The notes under the pieces: generated by a model
Database searches by the model: none
What the model was told of the DNA's origin: nothing
Seen by the model: only the letters and a program-made list of their open reading frames with translations
Program-made: the position numbers and the translations under genes
Assembly: GCF_030269665.1 (NCBI RefSeq)
Contig: NZ_BSTS01000011.1
Location: forward strand, 62,001 to 126,000
Length of the DNA: 64,000 bases
Reading direction: 5' to 3'
From: Actinomycetospora sp. NBRC 106375
GTDB lineage: Bacteria > Actinomycetota > Actinomycetes > Mycobacteriales > Pseudonocardiaceae
In this document: positions 1-10,540 of the stretch, in pieces
How the letters are laid out: each line of letters starts with the position of its first letter
Position numbering within the stretch: the stretch's first letter is position 1

Positions 1-401
1 CCGAGTTCCGCCGCCAGTACGACGAGATCGTCGAGCAGGCCAAGCACTTCGGGCGCTCGGACGACCCGGTGGCCCGCCAGAAGCTGACCGCGTGCCTGGT
101 CGAGCTGGAGTGCCTGCGCTACCACGCGATGCACATCCTCACCCAGGTCGAGCAGGGCCGTGACCTCGGCTCCGAGTCGTCGATGACGAAGCTGCAGTGG
201 TCGGAGACCTTCCAGGACCTCTGGGAGGCGTTCGACGACGTCCTCGGCCCGGAGGCCTCGCTCGCCGCGCCCCGGCCCGACGTCGACCTCACGCCGTACC
301 AGGCGCAGGCCATGTGGTCGCGGTCGGTGACCATCTGGGGCGGCTCGTCCCAGGTCCAGCGCAACATCGTCGCCGAGCGCGTGCTCGGCCTGCCGCGGTA
401 G
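1..401 (+). CDS. acyl-CoA dehydrogenase, C-terminal part (5' end outside window)
   Basis: The frame is open from base 3 to the TAG at 399-401, so the gene begins before the window. The visible 132 residues are the C-terminal helical domain of a flavin-dependent acyl-CoA dehydrogenase, which introduces the alpha-beta double bond in acyl-CoA thioesters. The closing segment WGGSSQVQRNIVAERVLGLP is the family's typical FAD and subunit-contact tail. A second dehydrogenase starts 23 nt downstream, so the two are probably co-transcribed. Paired actinobacterial genes of this type often form alpha2beta2 heterotetramers for sterol or branched acyl-CoA; that role is inference here. Confidence 0.9.
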   Translation, partial: EFRRQYDEIVEQAKHFGRSDDPVARQKLTACLVELECLRYHAMHILTQVEQGRDLGSESSMTKLQWSETFQDLWEAFDDVLGPEASLAAPRPDVDLTPYQAQAMWSRSVTIWGGSSQVQRNIVAERVLGLPR

Positions 402-424
402 ACACCGCAGAGGAGCCCCGAGAA

Positions 425-1555
425 GTGTTCTTCGCGCTGACCGACGAACAGCAGGCGTTCGCGGAGACGGTCCGCGACTTCGTCGCCGACCGCTTCGACC
501 TCGACGCCGTGCGGGCGGTGGTCGAGGACCCCGACGGCGACGGGCACCCGGTGACGCTGTGGAAGGGCCTCGCCGACCAGGGCGCCCTCGCCGTCCTCGT
601 GCCCGAGGAGCACGACGGGCTGGGCCTGGGGCTGCTCGACGCCCAGGTGATCGCCCGCGAGCTCGGGCGTGCCGTGGCGCCCGGCCCGTGGACCACGTCC
701 GTGCTCGCCGCCGAGGCCCTGCGGCTGGCCGGCTCGCCGGAGCAGCAGGCCGCCTGGCTGCCCGGGCTGGCCGCCGGCGAGACCGTCGGCACCGTCGCGC
801 TGCGCGGCGAGGCCGGGTCGTGGGACGGCCGGGGGATCACCGTCGACGCGTCCGGTGAGCGCCTCTCGGGCACGGCCTCGCCGGTCGACTACCCCGCGGT
901 CGCCGGGCTGGTCGTCGTCGCGGCGACCGACGCCCAGGGTGTCCCCGGGCTCTACCTCGTCGAGGCCGGCGCCGAGGGCCTGGCGGTCCGCGACCAGCGC
1001 ACCTACGACGGCACGGCCCGGGTCGGTGCCGTCGAGCTCGCCGACACCCCGGCCGAAGCCCTCACCGGCGGCACGCTGTCCGGCGCGGCGGCCGTCGGCG
1101 CCCTGATGGCCCGCGGCGCGGTGCTCACCGCGGCCGACCTCGTGGGCGTCGCGCGCGAGGCGCTGACCCGCACCATCGACTACGACCGCGACCGCAAGCA
1201 GTTCGGCGTCCCCGTCGGGTCGTTCCAGGCGATCAAGCACACGATGGCCGACCTGCACGTCGGGGTGACGATGGCCGAGCACGCGGTGCTCTTCGCCGCG
1301 CACGCCCTGGACACGAGCGAGCCGGGCGACCCCGGCGCCGACGTCGCGGTGGCCGTGGCCAAGGCGAAGGCCGCGGGCGCCGCGTGGGACGCGACCGGCG
1401 CGATGATCCAGTTCTTCGGCGGCATCGGCTTCACCTGGGAGCACGAGGCGCACTTCTTCTACAAGCGTGCCCGCCGCCGGGCGCCGCTGTTCGGCTCGGC
1501 GGCCGAGCACCGCGAGCGACTCGCGGTGCTGACCATGGACCAGCCCTTGTCGTGA
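425..1555 (+). CDS. acyl-CoA dehydrogenase family protein
   Basis: 376 residues, the usual length for an acyl-CoA dehydrogenase, opening with FALTDEQQAFAETVRDF as the N-terminal helical domain. The C-terminal half has the family segments DRKQFGVPVGSFQAIKH and FFGGIGFTWEHEAHFF. The GTG at 425 is chosen because it opens the conserved N-terminus and follows GAGGAGC by a few bases; an open frame upstream gives only low-complexity residues. It sits 23 nt after another acyl-CoA dehydrogenase, which suggests one operon and possibly one heteromeric enzyme. The substrate cannot be read from the sequence. Confidence 0.9.
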   Translation: MFFALTDEQQAFAETVRDFVADRFDLDAVRAVVEDPDGDGHPVTLWKGLADQGALAVLVPEEHDGLGLGLLDAQVIARELGRAVAPGPWTTSVLAAEALRLAGSPEQQAAWLPGLAAGETVGTVALRGEAGSWDGRGITVDASGERLSGTASPVDYPAVAGLVVVAATDAQGVPGLYLVEAGAEGLAVRDQRTYDGTARVGAVELADTPAEALTGGTLSGAAAVGALMARGAVLTAADLVGVAREALTRTIDYDRDRKQFGVPVGSFQAIKHTMADLHVGVTMAEHAVLFAAHALDTSEPGDPGADVAVAVAKAKAAGAAWDATGAMIQFFGGIGFTWEHEAHFFYKRARRRAPLFGSAAEHRERLAVLTMDQPLS

Positions 1556-1630
1556 TCTCGGTCACTCCGGTGAACTGACGGTGTCGGCGCGATGGCGCGC
1601 CGACACCGAGCCGCAGCCGGGGTGGTCCAG

Positions 1631-3808
1631 ATGAGCGGAACGAAGGCGGGCGACGGCGCCCGGAGAGCACGCAACGGGCGATCGGGGGGTTCGGGGGGCG
1701 ATCCCGCGCCCGACGACCCGGCCGCCCTGCGCTCGGTCGCGATCGTCGGGCCGATGGCCTCGGGCAAGACGACGCTGATCGAGGAGCTGCTCGCGGCGAC
1801 GGGCACGATCCCGCGCGCGGGCTCGGTGACCGCGGGGACCACGGTCACCGACCACAACCCGGACGCCCGCCGCCAGCAGCGTTCGGTCGCCCCGTCGGTG
1901 GCGTCGTTGACCCACCGCGACATCAAGGTGAACCTCGTCGACACCCCGGGGTGCCCCGACTTCCTGGGCGAGGTCCGCGCGGGCCTGCGCGCCGCGGACG
2001 CGGTGCTCTTCGTCGTCGGCACCGCCGACGCCGCGGACGGCGTGGCCGCGCCGACCTCGGCGCTGCTCGCCGAGTGCCGGCGCGCGGGGCTGCCCGCGAT
2101 GCTGGTGCTCTCCCGCCTCGACCACGCGCGCGCCGACGAGGCCGCCGCGCTGGCCACGTGCCGCGAGGTCGCCGCCGGGTCGGGGGAGGTCCTCGTCCCG
2201 GTGACACGCACCGAGCGGGGTGCCGACGGCTCCGTGACCGGGGTCCGCCCGCTGCTCGACCCCGACGGGCCCGACCCGACGGCCGAGGACGACGACGAGC
2301 TCGATCCGTCCGGCCTGCGGCGCGAGCTCGTCGAGGCGCTCATCGAGCAGAGCGAGGACGAGGCGCTGCTCGAGAACTGGATCTCCGGGGAGCCGGTGTC
2401 GCTCGCCGCGCTGCGCGACGACCTCGCGACCGCCGTCGCGCGGCGCTCCCTCGTCCCCGTGGCCGGCGTGAGCGCGCCGGCCGGCGCCGGGCTGGACACG
2501 CTGCTCGACCTCGTCGTCGACGCGGTCCCGCCCCCCACGGCGCACCGGCCGCTGCCCGCCCACGGCCCGGACGGTGCCGGCCACGACCCGGTGCTGCCGG
2601 ACCCGGACGGGCCCGTCGTGGCCGAGGTGCTGCACACCGGCACCGACGCCCAGGGCAGCCGCGTCTCGCTGGTGCGCGTGTTCTCGGGGCGGTTGCGGCC
2701 GGACAGCACGCTGACCGTGTGCGGCGACCCGCTGCGCGTCCCCGCGCCGCGCGACGGGACGGACCCGACGGGCGAGGCGGAAGCGGCCACCGGCGCGTCC
2801 CGCGAGACCATCCGCGTCTCCCGCGTGTACGCCCCGCTGGGGGCGACCCTGCGCGAGGTGCCGTGGTGCGTCGCGGGCGACGTGTGCGCCCTGACCCGCC
2901 TCGGGGCGGCCGGCACCGGCGACACCCTGTGCGGCGCCGAGGACCCCGTGGGCCTCGACGGCTGGGAGCTGCCCGAGGCGCTGCTGCCCGTCGCCGTCAC
3001 CGCGGCCGACCGGTCGGCCCAGGACGCGATGGCCCGGGGGCTGGCGCGCCTGGCCGCCACCGAGACCACGCTGCGCGTCGAGCGCAACGAGGACACCCAC
3101 CAGATCGTGCTGTGGTGCACCGGCGAGGCCCACGCCGACGTCGTGCTCGCCCGCCTCCGGGCGGCCGGGGCGACGGTCGAGGTCACGGACGTGGCGGTGC
3201 CCGGCCGGGAGACGGTCGCGGGCCCCGCGTCCGGGCTCGGGCGGCACGTCAAGCAGTCCGGCGGGCACGGGCAGTTCGCCGTCTGCCGCATCGAGATCGA
3301 GCCGCTGCCGCGGGGCTCCGGCGTGGAGTTCGTCGACAAGATCGTCGGCGGGGTGATCCCGCGGGCCTACATCCCCGGGGTCGAGAAGGGCGTGCGCGCC
3401 CAGCTCGACGCGGGCGTCACGCCCGGCCGGCCCGTCGTCGACGTGCGCGTCACGCTGGTGGACGGCAAGGCGCACAGCGTCGACTCGTCGGACCAGGCGT
3501 TCCAGACCGCGGGCTCGATGGCGATCAAGGAGGCCGTCGCCGCGGCGGGCACCGTCGTCATGGAGCGGCTCTACGAGGTCGAGGTGACCGTCGAGGACGC
3601 CCAGCTCGGGGCGGTGCTCGGGGACCTCGCGTCCCGGCACGGCCGGGTGGTCGGCACCGAGCCCGGCGAGCCCGGCTCGACCCGGGTGCGCGCGGAGGTG
3701 CCCGAGCAGGCGCTGCTGCGCTACCCGGTGGACCTGCGGGCGCTGACGTCGGGCACGGCGAGCTTCACCCGGCGCTTCAGCCGCTACGAGCCCGTCGCGG
3801 GCGGTTGA
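1631..3808 (+). CDS. elongation factor G-like GTPase (EF-G2 type)
   Basis: 725 residues with the five-domain EF-G layout. The P-loop GPMASGKT is at about residues 40-47, the switch II DTPG lies in NLVDTPGCPDF, and domain IV contains GRHVKQSGGHGQF. The guanine-specificity NKxD motif reads SRLD (in LVLSRLDHARAD), so Asn and Lys are both missing. From memory, mycobacterial FusA2 is also degenerate there and is not the housekeeping translocase. ATG 1631 is preferred because GGGG lies nine bases upstream; ATG 1592 would add 13 residues. It stands alone, without the rpsL/rpsG/tuf neighbours of true fusA. A ribosome-linked accessory role is inference. Confidence 0.88.
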   Translation: MSGTKAGDGARRARNGRSGGSGGDPAPDDPAALRSVAIVGPMASGKTTLIEELLAATGTIPRAGSVTAGTTVTDHNPDARRQQRSVAPSVASLTHRDIKVNLVDTPGCPDFLGEVRAGLRAADAVLFVVGTADAADGVAAPTSALLAECRRAGLPAMLVLSRLDHARADEAAALATCREVAAGSGEVLVPVTRTERGADGSVTGVRPLLDPDGPDPTAEDDDELDPSGLRRELVEALIEQSEDEALLENWISGEPVSLAALRDDLATAVARRSLVPVAGVSAPAGAGLDTLLDLVVDAVPPPTAHRPLPAHGPDGAGHDPVLPDPDGPVVAEVLHTGTDAQGSRVSLVRVFSGRLRPDSTLTVCGDPLRVPAPRDGTDPTGEAEAATGASRETIRVSRVYAPLGATLREVPWCVAGDVCALTRLGAAGTGDTLCGAEDPVGLDGWELPEALLPVAVTAADRSAQDAMARGLARLAATETTLRVERNEDTHQIVLWCTGEAHADVVLARLRAAGATVEVTDVAVPGRETVAGPASGLGRHVKQSGGHGQFAVCRIEIEPLPRGSGVEFVDKIVGGVIPRAYIPGVEKGVRAQLDAGVTPGRPVVDVRVTLVDGKAHSVDSSDQAFQTAGSMAIKEAVAAAGTVVMERLYEVEVTVEDAQLGAVLGDLASRHGRVVGTEPGEPGSTRVRAEVPEQALLRYPVDLRALTSGTASFTRRFSRYEPVAGG

Positions 3809-3872
3809 TCCCTTCCGGGTGGTCGGTGCGTCTGGCTACGGTCCGCGCACCGACCACCGCAGGGAGTCCGCG

Positions 3873-5207
3873 ATGACGCAGAGCCCGTCGAGCACCACCG
3901 GCAGCACCGCCGAGCCGTCACCGGCGGAGGTGCGCCGGGTCGCCCTCGCGAGCCTCGTGGGCACCACCATCGAGTGGTACGACTTCTTCATCTACGCCGC
4001 CGCGGCGGGGCTGGTGTTCTCCCAGCTGTTCTTCACCGCGCTCGACCCGAGCACCGCGCTGCTCGCGTCCTTCGCGACCATCGGCGTCAGCTTCGTCGCC
4101 CGCCCGGTGGGCGGGATCCTCGCGGGCCACCTCGGCGACCGGGTCGGGCGCAAGAAGATGCTCGTCGCCACCCTCCTGGTCATGGGCCTGTCGACGACCG
4201 GCGTCGGCCTGCTGCCCACCTACGCGTCCATCGGCGTGGCGGCGCCGATCCTGCTGCTCGCGCTCCGCCTGCTGCAGGGCCTGTCGGCGGGCGGCGAGTG
4301 GGGCGGGGCCGCGCTCATGGCGGTGGAGCACGCGCCGCCCGGACGCCGCGGCTTCTTCGGCACCTACCCGCAGATCGGGGTGCCGCTCGGGCTGATCCTC
4401 GCCAACGTCGTCTTCCTCGTGGCGTCGTCGGCGACGAGTCGCGAGCAGTTCCTCGCCTGGGGCTGGCGCGTCCCGTTCCTGCTCTCGATCCTGCTGGTCG
4501 GGGTGGGGCTGTTCGTCCGGGCCCGGGTCAGCGAGAGCCCGGTGTTCACCCGGCTGCGCGAGCAGCGGGCCCGCCGCTCGGCGCCGATGCTCACGGTGCT
4601 GCGCGACCAGCCCCGCGCCCTGCTGATCGCGATCGGGCTCTTCATCGCCAACAACATGATCGGCTACCTGCTCATCGCCTTCATCACCTCGTACGGCACC
4701 CGCACGCTGAAGCTCTCCAGCACGACGATGCTCGCCGTCGGGATCGTGGGCGCTGTCGTGTGGGGTGTCGTGATCGTGTGGGGCGGCGCGTGGTCCGACC
4801 GCGTCGGCCGCAAGCGCGTCTACCTGATCGGGACGATCGCCCTGCTCGTCTGGTGCTTCCCGTTCTTCCTGCTGCTCGACACGGCGTCGCTGCCGCTCAT
4901 GCTGCTCGCCGTGGCCGGGCTCGGCGTCGGGCTCGGGCTCACGTACGGCCCGCAGGCCGCCGCGTACGCCGAGCTCTTCCCCGCCGACGTGCGCTACAGC
5001 GGCGCCTCGTTCGCCTACGCGCTCGGCGCGATCATCGGCGGCGGCTTCGCCCCGCTGGCCGCCCAGGCACTCATCGGGGCGACGGGCACCTCGCTGTCGG
5101 TGTCGGTGTACATGGTGGTCGTCTGCCTGATCACCCTCGCCGCCGTGCTCGCGCTGCGCGAGGGGACGCCGGCCGAGCGCGAGGCGTTCGTGCTGGGCGA
5201 GACCTGA
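3873..5207 (+). CDS. MFS transporter, metabolite:H+ symporter family
   Basis: 444 residues with about twelve membrane segments. The N-terminal signature GTTIEWYDFFIY and the loop DRVGRKK after helix 2 are typical of the metabolite:H+ symporter family (ProP, KgtP, ShiA and CitA relatives), which import organic acids, betaine or shikimate with protons. DRVGRKR repeats the loop motif in the second half. ATG 3873 has AGGGAG six bases upstream. The gene is monocistronic by spacing and converges with the reductase that follows. The substrate cannot be deduced. Confidence 0.9.
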   Translation: MTQSPSSTTGSTAEPSPAEVRRVALASLVGTTIEWYDFFIYAAAAGLVFSQLFFTALDPSTALLASFATIGVSFVARPVGGILAGHLGDRVGRKKMLVATLLVMGLSTTGVGLLPTYASIGVAAPILLLALRLLQGLSAGGEWGGAALMAVEHAPPGRRGFFGTYPQIGVPLGLILANVVFLVASSATSREQFLAWGWRVPFLLSILLVGVGLFVRARVSESPVFTRLREQRARRSAPMLTVLRDQPRALLIAIGLFIANNMIGYLLIAFITSYGTRTLKLSSTTMLAVGIVGAVVWGVVIVWGGAWSDRVGRKRVYLIGTIALLVWCFPFFLLLDTASLPLMLLAVAGLGVGLGLTYGPQAAAYAELFPADVRYSGASFAYALGAIIGGGFAPLAAQALIGATGTSLSVSVYMVVVCLITLAAVLALREGTPAEREAFVLGET

Positions 5208-5210
5208 CCC

Positions 5211-6065
5211 CTACGCCGCGGCCGTGAACGCCGCGGCGTGGTCGCGGGCGAAGGCGAGCACGTCGGTCGCCGGCCGGCCGGTGATCCGCTCGACGGCCGG
5301 GTCGACGGTCGCGGCCTCGCCCCGGGCGTAGTGGGCGTAGTCCTCGACCAGGCCCTCGAGCTGCCACGGCGGCAGCGCGCCCGCGAGTGCCGCGGCGAAG
5401 GCGGCCGGCGGGACGTCGTCGAAGGCCACGGGGCGGCCGGTGGCGGCGGCCAGGGCCTCGGCGATCTCCGGGTGGGTCACCGGGCGCGGCCCGGTCAGCG
5501 TGTACGTCGCCTCGGCGTGGCCGGGCTCGACGAGCGCCGCGGCGGCGACGGCACCGATGTCGCGGACGTCGACGGCGCTCACGGCCGCCCCGCCGATCGG
5601 GGCGCCGAAGCGCCCGCGGTGCGCGATCGGGCCGGCGAAGGCCAGCAGCCCCTGGAAGAACAGGTTGGGCCGCAGCACCACGCGCTCGATCGGCAGCGTG
5701 GCGAGGTGGGCCTCGACCGCGGCGTGCCAGCGCAGGAAGCGCACCGGGGAGTCCGGGGCGGCGGCGTACTGGGACAGCACGACCAGCCGCCGCACGCCGG
5801 CGGCGACGGCCGCGTCGGCGAACCGGACCTGGTGCTCGGCGGCCTGCTCGGAGGACGAGGTGACGAGGTAGGCGGCGTCGACGCCGTCGAGGGCGTCCCG
5901 CACCGCGCCGGTGTCGTCGAGGTCGGCGACGGCCGTCGCCCGCCCGGGGAACCGCCGCGCCTGCTCCGGCGTGCGGATCATGAGGCGCGGCGTGACGTCG
6001 GTGCCCAGCGCGGCGAGGGTCGCGGCGCCGGTGGCGCCCGTGGCGCCGGTGATCAGGACCTCCAT
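5211..6065 (-). CDS. NmrA-like NAD(P)H-binding oxidoreductase
   Basis: 284 residues with an atypical short-chain-dehydrogenase fold. The N-terminus MEVLITGATGATG is the glycine-rich dinucleotide motif, and later segments (VLRPNLFFQ, TYTLTGP, PVTHPEIAEAL) match the NmrA/NAD(P)H azoreductase-like group. Such proteins are NADP(H) sensors or quinone and azo reductases. ATG 6065 is chosen because a strong GGAGGAGA lies just upstream and the Rossmann motif starts at once. Two near-identical palindromes lie in the upstream region (6098-6112 and 6148-6160), so the gene is probably repressor-controlled; no regulator gene is adjacent. Confidence 0.85.
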   Translation of the reverse strand: MEVLITGATGATGAATLAALGTDVTPRLMIRTPEQARRFPGRATAVADLDDTGAVRDALDGVDAAYLVTSSSEQAAEHQVRFADAAVAAGVRRLVVLSQYAAAPDSPVRFLRWHAAVEAHLATLPIERVVLRPNLFFQGLLAFAGPIAHRGRFGAPIGGAAVSAVDVRDIGAVAAAALVEPGHAEATYTLTGPRPVTHPEIAEALAAATGRPVAFDDVPPAAFAAALAGALPPWQLEGLVEDYAHYARGEAATVDPAVERITGRPATDVLAFARDHAAAFTAAA

Positions 6066-6097
6066 GACGGTCTCCTCCGAGATCGGTGCTCCGTTGC

Positions 6098-6112
6098 GAG
6101 AGCAATGCTCTC
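6098..6112. promoter_or_regulatory. palindromic operator candidate, copy 1
   Basis: GAGAGCAATGCTCTC is a perfect inverted repeat with 7-bp arms around one central base. It lies 33 bp upstream of the NmrA-like start codon. A second copy with the same core lies 49 bp away, centre to centre. The AGAGCANTGCTCT form resembles TetR- or MarR-type operators. Confidence 0.6.
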
Positions 6113-6147
6113 CGAATTGAGGATGCATGCGCCGGCCCGCCAGCGCA

Positions 6148-6160
6148 AGAGCACTGCTCT
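6148..6160. promoter_or_regulatory. palindromic operator candidate, copy 2
   Basis: AGAGCACTGCTCT repeats the core of the palindrome at 6098-6112 with only the central base changed. It lies between the divergent NmrA-like gene and prfB, 57 bp before the prfB start. Two sites suggest cooperative binding by a dimeric repressor. Confidence 0.55.
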
Positions 6161-6204
6161 CGGTTCGCGCCTCCCGTGTCGGCGGTGCCGCCGCACCGGG
6201 CGAT

Positions 6205-6210
6205 TACGCT
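6205..6210 (+). promoter_or_regulatory. -10 box of a probable leaderless prfB transcript
   Basis: TACGCT fits TANNNT and ends six bases before the prfB GTG. Transcription would therefore start at or next to the start codon. Confidence 0.6.
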
Positions 6211-6216
6211 GGGGGA

Positions 6217-7332
<1,116 letters not shown>

Positions 7333-7379
7333 CGACCCTGACCGCCCCGACCCCGGCCGGGGAGATCACGGGCCGTCAG

Positions 7380-7385
7380 TAGCAT
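7380..7385 (+). promoter_or_regulatory. -10 box of a probable leaderless ftsE transcript
   Basis: TAGCAT fits TANNNT and ends eight bases before the ftsE GTG at 7394. There is no purine-rich ribosome site in that gap. Confidence 0.55.
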
Positions 7386-7393
7386 CACGGACC

Positions 7394-8083
<690 letters not shown>

Positions 8084-8980
8084 ATGCTGTTCGTCTGGCG
8101 CGAGGCGCTCGTCGGGCTGCGGCGCAACCTGACGATGACGATCGCGATGATCATCACGACGGCGATCTCGCTGGGGCTGCTCGGGGCCGGCCTGCTCGCG
8201 GTGCGCACGATCGACCGCACCGAGGACCTCTACTACTCGCTGATCGCCGTACAGGTGGCGCTCGACGAGCCGACGAGCGCCGACGACCCGGACTGCTCGA
8301 CGCCCGTGTGCACCGACCTGCGGCGCGACCTCGAGGCGAACCCGCTGGTGGCGTCGGTGGAGTACGAGAGCCGGGACGCGGCGTTCGCGCGCTTCCAGCG
8401 CATCTACGCGGGCCAGTCGATCCTGCAGCTCGTGCGCCCGCAGAGCCTGCCCGCGACCCTGCGCGTGACGATGAACGACCCCCTGCGCGGCGCCGAGATC
8501 GTCGCTCAGTTCACGGGGAAGCCCGGGGTCCGCAACGTCGTCGACCAGCGCAGCACGGTCGCGGACCTGTTCTCGTTCCTCGGCAGCGTGCGCAACGTGA
8601 CCTTCGGGCTCGCGGTGGTGCAGGCCGTCGCCGCGCTGCTGCTGATCTCGAACACCATCCAGCTCTCGGCGTTCACGCGGCGCACCGAGGTCGGGATCAT
8701 GCGCCTCGTCGGCGCCACACGCTGGTACACGCAGGTCCCGTTCCTCATCGAGGCGATCGTCACCGGCGTCGTCGGGGCCGTCCTCGCGACGGGCGGGCTC
8801 GTGGCCGGGAAGGTGTTCTTCCTCGACCGGCTGCTGTCGGGACGCCTGCTCGCCAACACGATCCCGCCGATCGGGATGACCGACGTGCTCGGTTACGTTG
8901 GTCCTGTTCTGGTGGTGGTCGGCGCGGTGATCGCCACGGCCACGGGGTACGTGACCCTGAGGTTGTACGTCCGCACGTAG
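8084..8980 (+). CDS. ftsX: cell division permease FtsX
   Basis: 298 residues with one N-terminal membrane helix (about 21-43), an extracellular domain of roughly 120 residues and three C-terminal helices, the standard FtsX topology. The extracellular domain binds wall hydrolase partners and the C-terminal part belongs to the FtsX/MacB permease family. There is no gap from ftsE, and smpB starts 11 bp downstream behind AGGAGG, giving the ftsE-ftsX-smpB order seen in mycobacteria. Confidence 0.95.
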   Translation: MLFVWREALVGLRRNLTMTIAMIITTAISLGLLGAGLLAVRTIDRTEDLYYSLIAVQVALDEPTSADDPDCSTPVCTDLRRDLEANPLVASVEYESRDAAFARFQRIYAGQSILQLVRPQSLPATLRVTMNDPLRGAEIVAQFTGKPGVRNVVDQRSTVADLFSFLGSVRNVTFGLAVVQAVAALLLISNTIQLSAFTRRTEVGIMRLVGATRWYTQVPFLIEAIVTGVVGAVLATGGLVAGKVFFLDRLLSGRLLANTIPPIGMTDVLGYVGPVLVVVGAVIATATGYVTLRLYVRT

Positions 8981-8991
8981 AGGAGGTTGTC

Positions 8992-9498
8992 GTGGCCAAG
9001 ACACTGCCGAACAAGGCCAGCAGCAACCGCCCGGACGAGCGCCGCAAGGTCGTCGCGACGAACCGCAAGGCGAAGTACGACTACCAGATCCTCGACGTGT
9101 ACGAGGCGGGGATCGCCCTGCAGGGCACCGAGGTCAAGAGCCTGCGCGCCGGGCACGTGTCGCTGAACGACGCGTTCGCCACCGTCAACGACGGCGAGGT
9201 GTGGCTGCGCGGCCTGCACATCCAGGAGTACGACTTCGGCTCCTGGACCAACCACGAGCCGCGGCGCGTGCGCAAGCTGCTGCTCCACAAGTCCGAGATC
9301 GCGCGCCTGGTCGGCAAGACGCGCGAGACCGGGCACACCCTCGTCCCGCTCTCGATCTACTTCAGCGGCGGCAAGTGCAAGGTCGAGCTCGCGCTCGCCC
9401 GCGGCAAGGCGAAGCACGACAAGCGCGAGGCGATGGCCGAGCGTGACGCCAAGCGCGAGGCCGAGCGGATCGTCGGTCGGCGGATCAAGGGGTGGTGA
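8992..9498 (+). CDS. smpB: SsrA-binding protein SmpB
   Basis: 168 residues, the normal length. SmpB binds the tRNA-like domain of tmRNA and carries it into stalled ribosomes. Conserved parts are [30 protein letters not shown] and the basic tail [15 protein letters not shown]...RRIKGW, which folds in the mRNA channel. GTG 8992 follows AGGAGG by five bases. The tmRNA gene lies 1.04 kb downstream with one amidohydrolase between them. Confidence 0.97.
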   Translation: MAKTLPNKASSNRPDERRKVVATNRKAKYDYQILDVYEAGIALQGTEVKSLRAGHVSLNDAFATVNDGEVWLRGLHIQEYDFGSWTNHEPRRVRKLLLHKSEIARLVGKTRETGHTLVPLSIYFSGGKCKVELALARGKAKHDKREAMAERDAKREAERIVGRRIKGW

Positions 9499-9510
9499 GC
9501 CCGCGCCGGG

Positions 9511-9550
9511 ACGCGGAGCAATGGGAGGAGCACGCCGATAGGGGGAGCCG
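9511..9550 (+). repeat. short dispersed repeat, copy upstream of the amidohydrolase
   Basis: This 40-bp stretch contains GAGCACGCCGATAGGGGGAG and is closely similar to 14603-14642 inside the photolyase gene (ten identical bases AGCACGCCGA plus matching flanks). Its 3' end supplies the ribosome site of the amidohydrolase. Confidence 0.5.
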
Positions 9551-9556
9551 GACCTC

Positions 9557-10489
9557 ATGAATCGGGACCCGCTGGGGTCGCCGCCGATCGACGACGCGGA
9601 CATCCCCGCCTGGGTCGCGTCGACCGGGGTCGACGGACTGGTCGACCTGCACGTGCACTTCCTGCCCGACCGGATGCTGCAGAAGGTCTGGGCGTTCTTC
9701 GACCGGGCCGAGGACCATTACGGCCGGCCGTGGCCGATCCACTACCGCGAGCCCGAGCAGACCCGCATCGACCTGCTCCGCGGGTTCGGGGTACGGACGT
9801 TCGCGCCGCTGGTGTACCCCCACAAGCCCGGCATGGGCGAGTGGCTGACGTCGTGGGCCCTGGAGTGGGCGGCCGAGGTGCCCGAGGCGGTGCCGACCGC
9901 GACGATCTACCCCGAGGAGTCGGTGACGACCTACCTCGGCCAGGCCCTCGAGGCCGGGGCGCGGGCGGTGAAGGTGCACGTCCAGGTCGGCGACTTCGAC
10001 CCCCGCGACCCGCGGCTCGACCGCGCCTGGGGGCTGATCGCGGAGGCCGGCGTGCCCGCGGTCGTCCACTGCGGCGACGGGCCGCGGCAGGGCACGTACA
10101 CGGGGATGGACGTGTTCACCGAGGTGCTCGAGCGCCACCCGCGGCTGACGGCGGTGATCGCCCACGCGGGGCTGCCGGAGTACCACCGGACGCTGGAGCT
10201 GGTCGACCGCTTCGAGAACGTCCACCTCGACACGACGATGGTCGGGACGCCCTACACCGAGGAGTTCGCCCCGGTGCCCGGCGACTGGCCCGCGCGGCTC
10301 GCCGACGTCGCCGACCGTGTGGTGCTGGGCACCGACTTCCCGAACATCCCGTACGGCTACTGGGAGCAGCTGGCGGCGATCGCAGGCTGGGCAGCGGCCG
10401 ACGACCGGCTCGGCGCGTCGTTCCTGCGCTCGGTGCTGCACGACACTCCCGCCCGCCTGCTCTCCGGCGGCCCGACCCCGGTGGGATGA
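9557..10489 (+). CDS. amidohydrolase family protein (metal-dependent TIM barrel)
   Basis: 310 residues of the amidohydrolase 2 group. Metal-ligand positions are visible: LVDLHVHF near residue 33, a lysine in AVKVHVQ, histidines in VVHCGD and IAHAGLPEY, and the terminal aspartate in LGTDFPNIPYG. These enzymes hydrolyse or decarboxylate cyclic and carboxylated substrates. The substrate is not evident. ATG 9557 has GGGGGAG nine bases upstream. It separates smpB from ssrA. Confidence 0.85.
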   Translation: MNRDPLGSPPIDDADIPAWVASTGVDGLVDLHVHFLPDRMLQKVWAFFDRAEDHYGRPWPIHYREPEQTRIDLLRGFGVRTFAPLVYPHKPGMGEWLTSWALEWAAEVPEAVPTATIYPEESVTTYLGQALEAGARAVKVHVQVGDFDPRDPRLDRAWGLIAEAGVPAVVHCGDGPRQGTYTGMDVFTEVLERHPRLTAVIAHAGLPEYHRTLELVDRFENVHLDTTMVGTPYTEEFAPVPGDWPARLADVADRVVLGTDFPNIPYGYWEQLAAIAGWAAADDRLGASFLRSVLHDTPARLLSGGPTPVG

Positions 10490-10508
10490 ACCGGGCGCCG
10501 GTCGGCGT

Positions 10509-10514
10509 TATGAT
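10509..10514 (+). promoter_or_regulatory. -10 box of ssrA
   Basis: TATGAT matches the -10 consensus at five of six positions and lies 26 bp before the mature tmRNA 5' end, leaving a short leader for RNase P removal. No clear -35 box is visible at the usual distance. Confidence 0.6.
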
Positions 10515-10540
10515 CGTGGGCCCGCACCGCGCGGGACCGA

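Noticed and set aside
1562-3640. Long open frame antisense to the EF-G2 gene (and many similar antisense frames elsewhere)
   Set aside because: At this GC content stops are rare in third-position-shifted frames. The translations are Arg/Ala/Gly/Pro-rich without domains, while the sense frame gives a complete conserved protein.
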